From: Rhizobium sp. L1K21
GTDB lineage: Bacteria > Pseudomonadota > Alphaproteobacteria > Rhizobiales > Rhizobiaceae
NCBI RefSeq assembly: GCF_024055895.1
Contig: NZ_JAMXLE010000001.1
Coordinates: forward strand, 186,001 to 250,000
Length of the DNA: 64,000 nucleotides
Reading direction: 5' to 3'
Part shown: positions 35,484 to 45,597 of the stretch, piece by piece
Layout: each line of letters opens with the position of its first letter
Position numbering within the stretch: position 1 is the first letter of the stretch
Program-made: the position numbers and the translations under genes
Notes under the pieces: generated by a model
The model's database searches: none
What the model was told of the DNA's origin: nothing
What the model saw: the letters and a program-made list of their open reading frames with translations, nothing else

Positions 35484-37151
35484 GTGCAGTTTTTCAGGAC
35501 GTTAATCTTGCCAGACAGAAAGCCGTTTTTCGCACCGCTTGCCCACCAGACTTACCGCAATATCTGGTTTGCCAGTCTTGCGTCCAATCTGGGCGGGCTG
35601 ATTCAGGGGGTGGGTGCTGCCTGGATGATGACGTCGATTTCCACGTCGGAGAATATGGTGGCGCTGGTGCAGGCTTCGACGACGCTGCCGATCATGCTTT
35701 TCTCGCTGATTTCGGGTGCAATCGCGGATAATTTCGACCGGCGCCGGGTGATGATGACGGCGCAGCTCTTCATGTTTTCGGTTTCGGCGCTGCTTGCCGC
35801 TTTTGCGTATCTCGGCTGGATGACGCCATGGGCCTTGTTGACATTCACTTTTCTGATCGGTTGCGGGACGGCGCTGAACAATCCCTCCTGGCAGGCGTCT
35901 GTCGGCGATATGGTGCCGCGTGACGACTTGGCCGGTGCGGTGTCGCTCAATTCCATGGGCTTTAACATTACCCGCAGTGTGGGGCCTGCGCTTGGCGGTC
36001 TCATCGTGGCGGTCGGTGGCGGTGCCGCGGCCTTTGCGACCAACGCGCTCAGCTATCTTGCCATTATTGCCGCGCTTCTTGGCTGGAAGCGCGAGGCGGC
36101 GGATAACGCGATGCCGCGCGAGCAGATCGGCAGCGCGGTTGCGGCCGGCTTTCGCTATGCGGCCATGTCGCCGAACCTGTTGAAGGTTTTCGCGCGCAGT
36201 TTTCTGTTTGGCCTCTCCTCGGTTGCCATTCTCGCGCTTCTTCCCGTGGTCGCCCGTGACATCATCCAGGGCGGCCCGCTGACCTTTGGCCTCATGCTGG
36301 GCGCTTTCGGGGTTGGCGCGATCGGCGGTGCCTATATCAGCGCATGGCTGCGCGAGCGGCTCTCAAGCGAGGATATCGTGCGCTGCGCCTTTGCCGGATT
36401 TGCAGTGAGCGAAGCAATCATCGGTGCCAGCACGAGCGGTCTTCTCGATGGTCTGGCGCTTATGCTGGCGGGCGCTTTCTGGGTGATTGCGCTTTCGCTC
36501 TTCAACACGATCGTCCAGCTTTCCACACCGCGCTGGGTTGTCGGGCGCGCTTTGTCCTTCTATCAGACAGCGGCCTTTGGCGGGATGGCGGCGGGAAGCT
36601 GGCTATGGGGCGCGATTGCCGAAAGCAGCAATGTGTCGCTCGCCTTTTTCATCGCGGCCACCGTGATGGCAGCCGGTGTGGTGGTTGGCCTTTTCCTGCC
36701 CATGCCGGCCTTTGCCTCTCTGGATCTCGATCCGCTCAATCGGTTCAGGCAGCCGAACCTGAAATTGAATATTCTGCCGCGCAGCGGGCCTTTGGTGGTG
36801 CAGGTGGCCTACAATATCCACGATGACGACCTTGAGACCTTTCTCGCATTGATGACCGAGCGGCGGCGGATTCGCATTCGCGATGGTGCGCGCAACTGGG
36901 CCTTGATGCGTGATTTGGAGGTTCCTGAACTGTGGACGGAAACCTATCATGTTCCGACCTGGGTGGATTATGTGCGGCATGTTCAGCGGCGCACGCAGGC
37001 GGATGCTGACAATATCGACCAGCTATGGGCGCTGCACCGGGGCGAAGGCCCGCCGAAGGTCTGCCGGATGATCGAGCGCCAGACGATCCGGCTGGAAGAC
37101 GATATCTTCCATCAGCACCACCACCATCATATTGGGCCTGGGCCGCATTGA
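35484..37151 (+). CDS. MFS transporter with soluble C-terminal domain
   Basis: A 555-residue protein of the large MFS group related to EntS-type exporters. About twelve membrane helices fill residues 20-410, with the loop motif DNFDRRRVMM after helix 2. Residues about 430-520 form a soluble domain (VVQVAYNIHDDDLETFLALM, then RDGARNWALMRDLEVPELW) that resembles the antibiotic-biosynthesis-monooxygenase fold. The last residues are HQHHHHHIGPGPH, a possible metal-binding tail. The start is GTG 35484 with AGGA 10 bases before it. It is divergent from rimP. The substrate is unknown. Confidence 0.88.
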   Translation: MQFFRTLILPDRKPFFAPLAHQTYRNIWFASLASNLGGLIQGVGAAWMMTSISTSENMVALVQASTTLPIMLFSLISGAIADNFDRRRVMMTAQLFMFSVSALLAAFAYLGWMTPWALLTFTFLIGCGTALNNPSWQASVGDMVPRDDLAGAVSLNSMGFNITRSVGPALGGLIVAVGGGAAAFATNALSYLAIIAALLGWKREAADNAMPREQIGSAVAAGFRYAAMSPNLLKVFARSFLFGLSSVAILALLPVVARDIIQGGPLTFGLMLGAFGVGAIGGAYISAWLRERLSSEDIVRCAFAGFAVSEAIIGASTSGLLDGLALMLAGAFWVIALSLFNTIVQLSTPRWVVGRALSFYQTAAFGGMAAGSWLWGAIAESSNVSLAFFIAATVMAAGVVVGLFLPMPAFASLDLDPLNRFRQPNLKLNILPRSGPLVVQVAYNIHDDDLETFLALMTERRRIRIRDGARNWALMRDLEVPELWTETYHVPTWVDYVRHVQRRTQADADNIDQLWALHRGEGPPKVCRMIERQTIRLEDDIFHQHHHHHIGPGPH

Positions 37152-37171
37152 GTGAGCGCTGCGTGGCGCGT

Positions 37172-38251
37172 CTACAGTTCTTTTTCGAAATCGATGGTGA
37201 CGGTTGTCCCTTCTAGCGCGCTGTTGACGTTGAGGGTTGCGCCAAGCTTCTGGGTCAGAGCGATGATAATTGTGCCGCCAACACCGGAATGGCCATTGTG
37301 GCCGGTGGTATCGAGGTCGCCCTGCTGCTGCTCGGCAAGGCTCTTTTGCGTGCGCACGCTTTTGGCTTCATAGGGCCAATTGCTATCCTCGGGCAGACCG
37401 ATGCCATCATCCTCCACGGTCAGCCGAACACCGCCATTGCTCAGCCCGCGGAAACGGATGTCGATGAGGCCGGTTTCGCGGCCCTTGAAGGCGTGTTCGA
37501 GAGCATTGGTGAGAAGTTCGGACAGTAGCAGGCCAAGGCGCGCGGCATGATCGACCGGAAGCTCAATCTCTTCGCTTTCCACGTTGATACGAATTGCCGT
37601 GCGACCATCGATGCGTGACACCACATTGGCGATCCGGCTGAGATAGGCCCCGGTGTGGATGCGGCTTGCTTCGCCGTTGTTCATCGTCGCGTCGAACATT
37701 TCCTCATAAAGCAGGGCCAAGGCCTCAACCCGGCGGCTGACGGCTTTCAATGATTCAGGCGTTACCGGGCGAGCCGCCTGGAGCCTGATCATGCTGACCA
37801 CCATGGACAGGTGATTTTTGACCCGGTGCTGCAATTCGCGCAGGAGGTCGAGCGATTCATCGTCGCATTCGCCGTCACGCTTTTTCTGAACTTCGCGCTG
37901 AACACCGAAATAGGCGCTCAGTTCGCCGTCTTCACCCATCACGGGCGCAATCAGGAGCTGGTTCAGAAAAGGCGTGCCGTCGGCTTTGTAATTGGTGATC
38001 GTCACCTCGAATTCCGCGCCGGATTGCAGGCCTTCCCTGATTTTCAGCGCAATATCGGGCTCGGTCTGCTCGCCCTGCAGAAAACGGCAATTGCGGCCGA
38101 TTGCGTAATCGCGGCTGTACAAGGTGAGTTGCTGAAAGGCATCGTTCACATAGGTCAGCGGGTTGTCGTTGATGCGAGGATCGGTCATGACGATCGAAAG
38201 CGGCGTGCGGCCAACAGCTTCGCCCGGGGTTGCCGGTTTCTGGTCGTTCAC
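37172..38251 (-). CDS. LOV-domain blue-light histidine kinase (HWE/HisKA_2 type)
   Basis: A 359-residue soluble sensor kinase. Residues 10-125 form a LOV domain with the flavin-binding motif GRNCRFLQG; Cys55 is the adduct-forming cysteine. NYKADGTPFLNQL and YFGVQREV supply the other flavin contacts. Residues about 135-215 are a HisKA_2/HWE dimerisation domain with phospho-acceptor His142 in LQHRVKNH. The ATP-binding domain (ELLTNALEHAF, DDGIGLPED, GGTIIIALTQKLGA) completes it. Similar LOV kinases are known in Brucella and Rhizobium. No response regulator is adjacent, so its partner is encoded elsewhere. It ends 20 bases from the converging MFS gene. Confidence 0.95.
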   Translation of the reverse strand: MNDQKPATPGEAVGRTPLSIVMTDPRINDNPLTYVNDAFQQLTLYSRDYAIGRNCRFLQGEQTEPDIALKIREGLQSGAEFEVTITNYKADGTPFLNQLLIAPVMGEDGELSAYFGVQREVQKKRDGECDDESLDLLRELQHRVKNHLSMVVSMIRLQAARPVTPESLKAVSRRVEALALLYEEMFDATMNNGEASRIHTGAYLSRIANVVSRIDGRTAIRINVESEEIELPVDHAARLGLLLSELLTNALEHAFKGRETGLIDIRFRGLSNGGVRLTVEDDGIGLPEDSNWPYEAKSVRTQKSLAEQQQGDLDTTGHNGHSGVGGTIIIALTQKLGATLNVNSALEGTTVTIDFEKEL

Positions 38252-38413
38252 AGCATGTGTCCTCCATGGTGCAATGTCGCAAAGAGGATATTAGTCACCG
38301 TGAAAATATTCCGCAAGCTGTCAGAGCAGATGAGCTTTTGATCTTACTTGCATTTCTTCAATTTCCGTTGGTGTTCTGAACACGACACGCACTGCGGGCG
38401 GACTGACTTCCCG

Positions 38414-39655
38414 TTACCGGATTTGCTGCAAGAGCTTCTCCGTGGGAAAGCAGGTAGGTTGGATGCCGTTTTTGGCCTGCCAGCGGCCGATGGAACGGCG
38501 GGTCTTGTAGCCGGGCAAGCCGTCGACCTTGCCGACATCGTGGCCCTGAGCAACCAGAACCTGCTGCATCTTCAAAACGTCTGACCTCAGCATGTGGCCG
38601 ACATTGCCCCAGCTTGCCTGAAAGGCGCCGGAACCATAGGCGATGCGGTCTGCCAGATTGCCGATGAAGAGGGCATAGAGATCGGAATTGTTGTATTCCT
38701 TGATCACATAGAAATTCGGCGTGACGATGAATTCCGGGCCGAAGCGTCCAGCCGGTACCAGCATCATGCCGGAGGCGGAAAGTTCGTGGGATGGAAACGG
38801 CTTGCCGGAGATGCGGTTAATCCCCTGTGCGGCCCAGTTCTTGATCGGCTCGGCCAGATCGGGGCCTTCCTGTGCGCAAGAGACATTGTTGGGGATCGTG
38901 ACCTCATAGCCCCAATCGCGGCCGCGTTGCCAGCCTTTCTGGGCAAGGTAGTTGGCGATGGAAGCGAAGGTGTCAGCCTTCGAATTCCAGATGTCCCGCT
39001 TGCGGTCGCCGTCGAAATCGACGGCGTATCTGAGAAAGCTGGATGGCATGAATTGCGGCTGGCCGAGCGCGCCGGCCCATGAGCTTTTCATATTGCCTGG
39101 CGTGGTGTCGCCGCCTGCCAGGATATGGAGACCGGCGATCAGCTCGCCTTCAAACATGTCCTTGCGGGTGGACATGAAGGCCTTGGTTGCCAGCACTTCC
39201 ATTGCGTCATAGGGAATGGCTGCCGTGCCATAACCGGTTTCGCGGCCCCAGATGGCGATGATGATGCGGCCGGGAACGCCGTAAGCGCTTTCGATGCGGT
39301 CGAGGAGCGCCTTGTTGGCATTGTAATGCCTGCGGCCGATGGCCGCGAGGTCGTTGAGACGTTTCTCATTGAAATATGGGCCAGGGGACGAAAATTCGGC
39401 CTGGCTCTGTTTGCGTTCCTTTGGCGGCGCGCTGCCGGGCGGCACGAGATCGGGCAGTTTCCAGTTCAGTGTCACGCCTTTGAATGCCGCGTCGAAGACG
39501 GCGCGCGGAACCTGCTGTTTTTCCACCTGCGGCCAGATGGTGTTTTCGAGCCATGCATGGAACTGTTTTTCAACCGCTGCCCTGTCGACGGCGAAGGCGG
39601 GGACGCTGACGAGAAGCGCCAGCAGCGAGATCACGAGTTTCTCTTTCCAGCGCAT
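38414..39655 (-). CDS. Lytic murein transglycosylase, MltB family
   Basis: A 413-residue exported enzyme that cleaves peptidoglycan between MurNAc and GlcNAc. A signal peptide (KEKLVISLLALLVSVPAFA) has no lipobox, so the protein is probably soluble in the periplasm. The SLT_2 domain has the catalytic Glu139 in WGRETGYG and the motifs SWAGALGQPQFMPSSF and DFDGDRKRDIW. A C-terminal peptidoglycan-binding domain follows (VGHMLRSDVLKMQQVLVAQG, KVDGLPGYKTRRS). ATG 39655 has AGGAGG 5 bases upstream. It is co-directional with recR, 17 bases downstream of it. Confidence 0.93.
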   Translation of the reverse strand: MRWKEKLVISLLALLVSVPAFAVDRAAVEKQFHAWLENTIWPQVEKQQVPRAVFDAAFKGVTLNWKLPDLVPPGSAPPKERKQSQAEFSSPGPYFNEKRLNDLAAIGRRHYNANKALLDRIESAYGVPGRIIIAIWGRETGYGTAAIPYDAMEVLATKAFMSTRKDMFEGELIAGLHILAGGDTTPGNMKSSWAGALGQPQFMPSSFLRYAVDFDGDRKRDIWNSKADTFASIANYLAQKGWQRGRDWGYEVTIPNNVSCAQEGPDLAEPIKNWAAQGINRISGKPFPSHELSASGMMLVPAGRFGPEFIVTPNFYVIKEYNNSDLYALFIGNLADRIAYGSGAFQASWGNVGHMLRSDVLKMQQVLVAQGHDVGKVDGLPGYKTRRSIGRWQAKNGIQPTCFPTEKLLQQIR

Positions 39656-39672
39656 GGGTGCCTCCTGGTGGT

Positions 39673-40278
39673 TCAAATGGCGGTTCTGGCCCGCAATGCG
39701 GCGCTCAATGTGCCTTCGTCGAGGTAGTCCAGTTCACCGCCTACCGGCACGCCGTGGGCAAGGCGGCTGATCTTGATCTCGAGGCCCGCCAGTTGGTCGG
39801 TGATGTAATGCGCGGTGGTCTGGCCTTCGACAGTGGCGTTGACCGCAATGATGACCTCACGCACGCCACCGGCGGATACGCGATCAACCAGGCCGCGGAT
39901 ATTCAGATCATCCGGGCCGATGCCATCAAGCGGCGACAGAGTTCCGCCGAGCACATGATAGGCGGCGTTCATCGCGCCGGCGCGCTCCAGCGCCCAGAGG
40001 TCGGAGACGTCCTCGACCACGATGATGACTCCCTGATCGCGGGTGACATCGGTGCAGACAGAACAGGGATCGGATGTATCGACATTGCCGCAGATCGAGC
40101 AGGTGCCGACCTTTTCGTGGGCAATGGCCATTGCATCGGCCAATGGACCCAGAAGCTGATCCTTCTTCTTCACCAGATGAAGCGCCGCACGGCGCGCCGA
40201 GCGGGGACCAAGCCCCGGCACTTTCGCCAGAAGCTGGATGAGTTTTTCAATTTCGGGACCGGTGACTCGCTTTGCCAT
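39673..40278 (-). CDS. recR: Recombination protein RecR
   Basis: A 201-residue RecFOR-pathway protein that helps load RecA at gaps. It has the N-terminal helix-hairpin-helix ([19 protein letters not shown]), a four-cysteine zinc finger (Cys60, 63, 72, 75), a Toprim domain ([18 protein letters not shown]) and the C-terminal Walker-like segment ([20 protein letters not shown]). In many bacteria recR follows dnaX and ybaB; that pair is not here, as the upstream neighbour is a divergent acetyltransferase gene. Confidence 0.97.
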   Translation of the reverse strand: MAKRVTGPEIEKLIQLLAKVPGLGPRSARRAALHLVKKKDQLLGPLADAMAIAHEKVGTCSICGNVDTSDPCSVCTDVTRDQGVIIVVEDVSDLWALERAGAMNAAYHVLGGTLSPLDGIGPDDLNIRGLVDRVSAGGVREVIIAVNATVEGQTTAHYITDQLAGLEIKISRLAHGVPVGGELDYLDEGTLSAALRARTAI

Positions 40279-40348
40279 GAGCGGTTTTGTAGAACATGGG
40301 AATCAGAATTGAAACACATCTCACGCTGCTTCACCGGATATTTCATCC

Positions 40349-40834
40349 ATGTCTCATGAACCCGAATTTCTGCGCATTGACGCCTCCACCTTTCAGGATT
40401 GGCAGGGCTTGCTTAATCTTATCCTTGGCGCCTTTGCCTATATGGACGGCGTTATCGATCCGCCCTCTTCGGCAGTCAGGCTGACGGTGGAATCGTTGAA
40501 AGAGAAGGCTGAGGTGGAAATCGGTTATATGGCGCTTTTGGATGGGGTGTTGGTTGGCTGCGCCTTCTTTCGGCCAGAGCCGCCGGATTACCTCTATATC
40601 GGCAAGCTTGCTGTCTCAGAGAAAGCGCAGGGCCGTGGCATCGGAAGCCGTTTTCTGGCGCTTGCCATTAATGAAGCAAGGGCGCGCGGCCTGCCGCAGC
40701 TTCGGCTGGAAACGCGCGTTGAACTGACCGGTAATCATGAGCGCTTCGGAAAATGGGGTTTTGTGAAAACCGCCGAAAACGCGCATGCAGGTTTTGACCG
40801 GCCGACCTCGATTGAAATGCAAAGAGCGGTCTGA
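40349..40834 (+). CDS. GNAT-family N-acetyltransferase
   Basis: A 161-residue acetyl-CoA-dependent acyltransferase. The acetyl-CoA-binding motif A is YIGKLAVSEKAQGRGIGSRFL (in part, AQGRGIGSRFL), followed by ARARGLPQLRLETRVE and a Gly-Phe motif (FGKWGFVKTAE). The acceptor cannot be predicted. It is divergent from recR with a 70-base gap, and converges with the cytochrome gene. Confidence 0.92.
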   Translation: MSHEPEFLRIDASTFQDWQGLLNLILGAFAYMDGVIDPPSSAVRLTVESLKEKAEVEIGYMALLDGVLVGCAFFRPEPPDYLYIGKLAVSEKAQGRGIGSRFLALAINEARARGLPQLRLETRVELTGNHERFGKWGFVKTAENAHAGFDRPTSIEMQRAV

Positions 40835-40844
40835 GCGTTTTGTC

Positions 40845-41279
40845 TTACTCAATGCCGTTGGCGCGCTGGATTTCGCGGATATAGGCGACCACATTGGCGA
40901 TGTCGGCCCGTGAAACGCCCTCGACCTGCGGCATGTCGCCGAAAGGCCAGTGGTGCGCGCGTACACCCATTGCCGCGGCGCGCTGAAATGCTTCGTCGCC
41001 ATGATGGTTCGGTTCATAAATGATGTGAATGAGGGGCGGTGCCACACCATTCTGGCCCACCGCATTTTCGCCGTGACAGGTGGCACATTTCGCATCGAAG
41101 ACGCGTTTGCCGACAATGGCGCTGTCGGAATAGGACGTTGGAACTGTAATGGAAACGAGCGGTTCTGCGCTGCCCATTTGAGCTTCTTCTTTTGTCGGCT
41201 GAGACGTTGCGTATAGCATATAGGCTGCACCGGCGACCGCGATGACCAACACGGCCAGAAGTTCTCTTCGATATTTCAT
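40845..41279 (-). CDS. Membrane-anchored c-type cytochrome
   Basis: A 144-residue protein. Residues 8-25 form an N-terminal anchor or signal (LLAVLVIAVAGAAYML). One haem site CATCH lies at residues 65-69, and the Met in GDMPQVEG is the likely axial ligand. This is the size and layout of class I cytochromes c used as periplasmic electron carriers. The redox partners are not evident from neighbours. ATG 41279 is chosen over a start six codons earlier. Confidence 0.92.
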   Translation of the reverse strand: MKYRRELLAVLVIAVAGAAYMLYATSQPTKEEAQMGSAEPLVSITVPTSYSDSAIVGKRVFDAKCATCHGENAVGQNGVAPPLIHIIYEPNHHGDEAFQRAAAMGVRAHHWPFGDMPQVEGVSRADIANVVAYIREIQRANGIE

Positions 41280-41416
41280 AGCAGTCAATTCCCGCATGTT
41301 TCTGTCACGAATCGTCCTTTCGTAAGGGTTCCAGCCGCTGTAAGGTCAAGCGGTGTTTTCCAGTTGCCGAAAAGGTTGCCGCAGGCTACGAGTGGAATCG
41401 CAGGCGTGGAGAAAGC

Positions 41417-42664
41417 ATGTCTCAGCCAGCAGCATGCTTCCTTTTTCGTTTCGTGAGCTTTTGCGTGTCCCGCCCCGCCCAACCTGTTGCTGCCGTGATT
41501 ATCCTTGCGCTTGGCCTCAGCCAGATCATCGGCTACGGGACGCTATATTACAGTTTCAGCATTCTTGCGCCGGGCATGGCGCGCGATTTTTCGCTGTCGA
41601 ATGAGCAGATATTCGGCTTCTTTTCAGCCGCTCTCCTGGTCGGCGGATTGACGGCGCCGTCCATAGGCCGGTGGATGGACCGGCTCGGTGCGGCAAAGGT
41701 CATGGTGTTCGGTTCGCTGTTTGCAGCGCTCACTTTGTGTCTTTGTGCATTGTCGCCATCGATGATTGTTTTTGCCGTGGGCATTGTGCTGGCGCAGATC
41801 GCGTCCGGAATGGTGCAATATCAGGCCGCTTTTGCGGCGTTGGTGGAAAGCGAGCCTTTGACGGCACCGCGCAGCATCACCTATCTGACGCTGATTGCGG
41901 GTTTTGCCTCCACACTCTTCTGGCCGATCACGACCGCACTTGCCAACAGGTTCGACTGGCAGACGGTCTATTTTATCTTTGCGGCGCTGAACTTCGTCAT
42001 CTGCCTGCCGCTGCATGTCTGGCTTGCCAGCAGGGGGAACAGTCATCGTGTTCTATCCGCCAATGTTCATCGCCAGCCGGTGGAAGGCGTGCTGACGGAT
42101 GAACTGCGCAAGCGCGGCATTCTGATCGTGTCGCTTGCCTTCGGGCTGCAGGGTTTTGCGCTTTCCTCGCTTCTCACGCATATGGTGCCGATGCTCGAAG
42201 GGCTGGGGCTCGGGGTCATGGCGGTGACCATTGCCGCACTCTTCGGCCCGTCACAGGTTGCAAGCCGGCTGATCAACATGATCTTCGGATCCGACTTTCC
42301 GCCGCTTGCGCTGGCGATGCTTTCGGCCACGCTCACAGCAGCGGGCGGCTTTATGCTTGGGCTATCCGGTGGGGCGCTGGTCGGGTCGGTGATATTCGTG
42401 CTCAGCCTTGGGCTCGGGTCCGGTATCGGCAGCATTGCGCAAGGTTCCGTTCCGCTGCATCTCTTCGGTTCGCAAGGCTATGGCGCGGTGACGGGGCGCA
42501 TCACAGCAGCCAGATTGGCATTCGGCTCGGCGGCACCCTTCGTCTTTTCCTTTCTGATGGAGACTATCGGCATTCAGAATGCGCTGATGGTGAATGCGGC
42601 GCTTGGGGCGTTGGGTATCCTCTGCTTTCTATTTGTTGCAAGTGGCGGCGCTCGCGCCGGTTAG
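41417..42664 (+). CDS. Major facilitator superfamily transporter
   Basis: A 415-residue inner-membrane protein with about twelve helices. The start of the fold is GLSQIIGYGTLYYSFSILAP, and the inter-helix loop GRWMDRLGAAKVMV matches MFS motif A. Nothing in sequence or neighbourhood gives the substrate. The long N-terminus before the first helix (MSQPAACFLFRF) suggests the true start could lie a little further in. The rpsO promoter region follows it. Confidence 0.88.
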   Translation: MSQPAACFLFRFVSFCVSRPAQPVAAVIILALGLSQIIGYGTLYYSFSILAPGMARDFSLSNEQIFGFFSAALLVGGLTAPSIGRWMDRLGAAKVMVFGSLFAALTLCLCALSPSMIVFAVGIVLAQIASGMVQYQAAFAALVESEPLTAPRSITYLTLIAGFASTLFWPITTALANRFDWQTVYFIFAALNFVICLPLHVWLASRGNSHRVLSANVHRQPVEGVLTDELRKRGILIVSLAFGLQGFALSSLLTHMVPMLEGLGLGVMAVTIAALFGPSQVASRLINMIFGSDFPPLALAMLSATLTAAGGFMLGLSGGALVGSVIFVLSLGLGSGIGSIAQGSVPLHLFGSQGYGAVTGRITAARLAFGSAAPFVFSFLMETIGIQNALMVNAALGALGILCFLFVASGGARAG

Positions 42665-42823
42665 GCCGCCTTGCCTTGCCGTCCCCTGCCTCTTTCCTTT
42701 CCTGACGATTTCGTATATAGCCGCGCCAGCAATGGGCAATGCCCGTCGCATTCATGGCCTGAGCTGGACGACATCCCGGCTTTTGGCGACCGAATAATCC
42801 TTAAAAACAAGAAAGGAAGTTCG

Positions 42824-43093
42824 ATGTCGATTACTGCAGAACGCAAGGCTGCCCTCATCAAGGAATACGCAACGAAGGAAGGCGACACCGGTTCTCCGGA
42901 AGTTCAGGTTGCCATTCTGACCGAGCGGATCACGAACCTGACCGAGCACTTCAAGGATCACAAGAAGGATAACCATTCCCGCCGTGGCCTCTTGAAGCTG
43001 GTTTCCAGCCGCCGCTCGCTTCTTGATTACCTCAAGAAGATCGACGAAGCGCGCTACACCAAGTTGATCGGTTCGCTGGGCATTCGCCGCTAA
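42824..43093 (+). CDS. rpsO: 30S ribosomal protein S15
   Basis: The standard 89-residue S15, a primary binder of 16S rRNA. It begins [16 protein letters not shown], contains [18 protein letters not shown] and ends [18 protein letters not shown] lies just before ATG 42824; the open frame upstream of it is not coding. It is followed by pnp, as in E. coli. Confidence 0.98.
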   Translation: MSITAERKAALIKEYATKEGDTGSPEVQVAILTERITNLTEHFKDHKKDNHSRRGLLKLVSSRRSLLDYLKKIDEARYTKLIGSLGIRR

Positions 43094-43101
43094 TCATTTT
43101 T

Positions 43102-43133
43102 CCGGCGGCTTCGTCAAAGGAGCCGCCGGTTTT
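43102..43133 (+). terminator. Hairpin between rpsO and pnp
   Basis: Stem CCGGCGGCT (43102-43110) pairs with 43121-43129 and is followed by TTTT. It can act as the rpsO terminator with read-through into pnp; in E. coli the equivalent spacer hairpin is an RNase III processing site. Confidence 0.7.
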
Positions 43134-43361
43134 CGTTTCCCGCCAGTTCGGGAAATATTTGAAGCTGACAGGCCCGGAAGGGCTGGACCTGTCAAATGTA
43201 ACCCAGGCCCGTCATGGGGCAGGATTGCCGGACGCTTTTCGTGGACAATGCCGCGATACTCAAAAGCCTCCCGTTGTCTTGCCCATGATAAGCCAGATGC
43301 CAGATGTTTGAGCCGCGTGCGATGGCATGCGGTCGAGTGTCTGCCAGATCAAGGACAAGAA

Positions 43362-45506
43362 ATGTTCGATACTCATAAGGTCGAAATCGAGTGGGCAGGT
43401 CGTCCGCTTATTCTCGAAACCGGCAAGGTTGCCCGTCAGGCTGACGGTGCGGTTATGGCCACCTACGGCGAGACCATGGTTCTTGCCACCGTTGTTTCGG
43501 CAAAGTCGCCGAAGCCGGGTCAGGACTTCTTCCCGCTGACCGTCAACTACCAGGAAAAGACCTACGCAGCCGGCAAGATCCCCGGTGGCTATTTCAAGCG
43601 CGAAGGCCGTCCGAGCGAAAACGAAACGCTCGTTTCCCGTCTCATCGACCGCCCGATCCGTCCGCTCTTCCCGGAAGGCTACAAGAACGACACCCAGGTT
43701 GTCGTGACTGTTATCCAGCATGACCTGGAAAACAACCCGGACATCCTGTCGATGGTTGCCACGTCTGCGGCGCTGACGCTTTCCGGCGTTCCTTTCATGG
43801 GCCCGGTCGGCGGCGCGCGCGTTGGCTATATCAATGGCGAATATGTTCTGAACCCGCATATCGACGAAATGGACGAGAGCTCTCTCGACCTCGTTGTTGC
43901 CGGTACAGGCGACGCGGTTCTGATGGTGGAATCCGAAGCCAAGGAACTGAACGAAGACGTAATGCTCGGCGCTGTGATGTTCGGTCACAAGGGCTTCCAG
44001 CCGGTGATCGACGCGATCATCAAGCTGGCGGAAGTGGCTGCCAAGGAGCCGCGCGAATTCGAACCGGAAGATCATTCCGCGCTTGAAGAAGCGATGCTGA
44101 AGCTTGCAGAAGCTGAGCTTCGCGAGGCTTACAAGATCACCGAAAAAGCTGCCCGTTACGCTGCTGTTGACGCGGTGAAGGACAAGGTCAAGGCCCATTT
44201 CCTTCCCGAGGACGGCGAAGGTGAATACACGGCTGAAGAAATCGGTGCCGTGTTCAAGCACCTGCAGGCGAAGATTGTTCGCTGGAACATTCTCGACACC
44301 AAGAGCCGCATTGACGGTCGTGACCTCGAAACGGTCCGCCCGATTGTTGCTGAAGTTGGCCTTCTGCCGCGCACGCACGGTTCTGCACTGTTTACCCGCG
44401 GTGAAACGCAGGCCATCGTTGTTGCCACGCTCGGCACTGGCGAAGATGAGCAGTATGTGGACAGCCTGACGGGCATGTACAAAGAAAACTTCATGCTGCA
44501 CTACAACTTCCCGCCCTATTCGGTCGGTGAAACGGGTCGCATGGGTTCTCCGGGACGCCGCGAAATCGGTCACGGCAAGCTCGCATGGCGCGCTATCCAC
44601 CCGATGCTGCCTTCGGCTGAGCAGTTCCCCTACACGCTGCGCGTTGTATCGGAAATCACCGAGTCCAACGGTTCGTCCTCCATGGCGACCGTCTGCGGCA
44701 CGTCGCTGGCTCTCATGGATGCAGGCGTTCCGCTGGCCAAGCCCGTTGCCGGTATTGCCATGGGCCTGATCCTTGAAGGTGACCGCTTTGCGGTTCTTTC
44801 CGATATCCTGGGTGACGAAGATCACCTCGGCGATATGGACTTCAAGGTTGCCGGCACCAATGACGGTATCACCTCGCTGCAGATGGACATCAAGATCGCC
44901 GGTATTACCGAAGAGATCATGAAGGTTGCGCTCGGCCAGGCACAGGGCGGCCGCCAGCACATTCTCGGCGAAATGGCCAAGGCCATTACCGAGAGCCGCG
45001 GGCAGCTTGGTGAATTTGCACCGCGCATCGAAGTGATGAACATTCCGGTCGACAAGATCCGCGAAGTCATCGGTTCGGGCGGCAAGGTTATCCGCGAAAT
45101 CGTGGAAAAGACCGGCGCGAAGGTCAATATCGAAGACGATGGTACGATCAAGATCGCCTCATCTTCGGCCAAGGAAATCGAAGCGGCCAAGAAGTGGATC
45201 CACTCGATTGTCGACGAGCCGGAAGTGGGCATGATCTACGAAGGTACGGTTGTGAAGACCGCTGACTTCGGCGCGTTCGTCAACTTCTTCGGTCCGCGTG
45301 ATGGTCTCGTGCACATTTCGCAGCTGGCGCAGGAACGCGTTGCCAAGACAACCGACGTCGTCAAGGAAGGCGACAAGGTTTACGTCAAGCTGATGGGCTT
45401 TGACGAGCGCGGCAAGGTTCGCCTTTCCATGAAGGTCGTGAACCAGGAAACCGGCGAAGAAATTCCGCGCGAAGAGAAGAAGAAAGACGGCGACGACGCC
45501 GAATAA
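43362..45506 (+). CDS. pnp: Polyribonucleotide nucleotidyltransferase (PNPase)
   Basis: A 714-residue phosphorolytic 3'-5' exoribonuclease of the degradosome. Two RNase PH domains flank a helical domain ([20 protein letters not shown] in the first; [19 protein letters not shown] in the second). A KH domain follows ([15 protein letters not shown]), then S1 ([19 protein letters not shown]) and an acidic-basic tail. ATG 43362 ([11 protein letters not shown]) has AAGGA 6 bases upstream; the 38 codons upstream in frame are leader. Confidence 0.98.
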   Translation: MFDTHKVEIEWAGRPLILETGKVARQADGAVMATYGETMVLATVVSAKSPKPGQDFFPLTVNYQEKTYAAGKIPGGYFKREGRPSENETLVSRLIDRPIRPLFPEGYKNDTQVVVTVIQHDLENNPDILSMVATSAALTLSGVPFMGPVGGARVGYINGEYVLNPHIDEMDESSLDLVVAGTGDAVLMVESEAKELNEDVMLGAVMFGHKGFQPVIDAIIKLAEVAAKEPREFEPEDHSALEEAMLKLAEAELREAYKITEKAARYAAVDAVKDKVKAHFLPEDGEGEYTAEEIGAVFKHLQAKIVRWNILDTKSRIDGRDLETVRPIVAEVGLLPRTHGSALFTRGETQAIVVATLGTGEDEQYVDSLTGMYKENFMLHYNFPPYSVGETGRMGSPGRREIGHGKLAWRAIHPMLPSAEQFPYTLRVVSEITESNGSSSMATVCGTSLALMDAGVPLAKPVAGIAMGLILEGDRFAVLSDILGDEDHLGDMDFKVAGTNDGITSLQMDIKIAGITEEIMKVALGQAQGGRQHILGEMAKAITESRGQLGEFAPRIEVMNIPVDKIREVIGSGGKVIREIVEKTGAKVNIEDDGTIKIASSSAKEIEAAKKWIHSIVDEPEVGMIYEGTVVKTADFGAFVNFFGPRDGLVHISQLAQERVAKTTDVVKEGDKVYVKLMGFDERGKVRLSMKVVNQETGEEIPREEKKKDGDDAE

Positions 45507-45546
45507 GTCTTCTGCCCCGGTTTTTCCGGGCTGATAAAATCAATGC

Positions 45547-45575
45547 AAAGGCGCGGACTGTTCCGCGCCTTTTTT
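45547..45575 (+). terminator. Intrinsic terminator after pnp
   Basis: Stem AAAGGCGCGGA (45547-45557) pairs with 45562-45572, ending in a T-run to 45575. It lies 41 bases past the pnp stop and just before the methyltransferase gene. Confidence 0.85.
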
Positions 45576-45597
45576 GCCATTTGAAATGAGACCGACC

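Noticed and set aside
43260-44960. 566-codon minus-strand frame opposite pnp
   Set aside because: Antisense shadow; pnp has complete RNase PH, KH and S1 domains.
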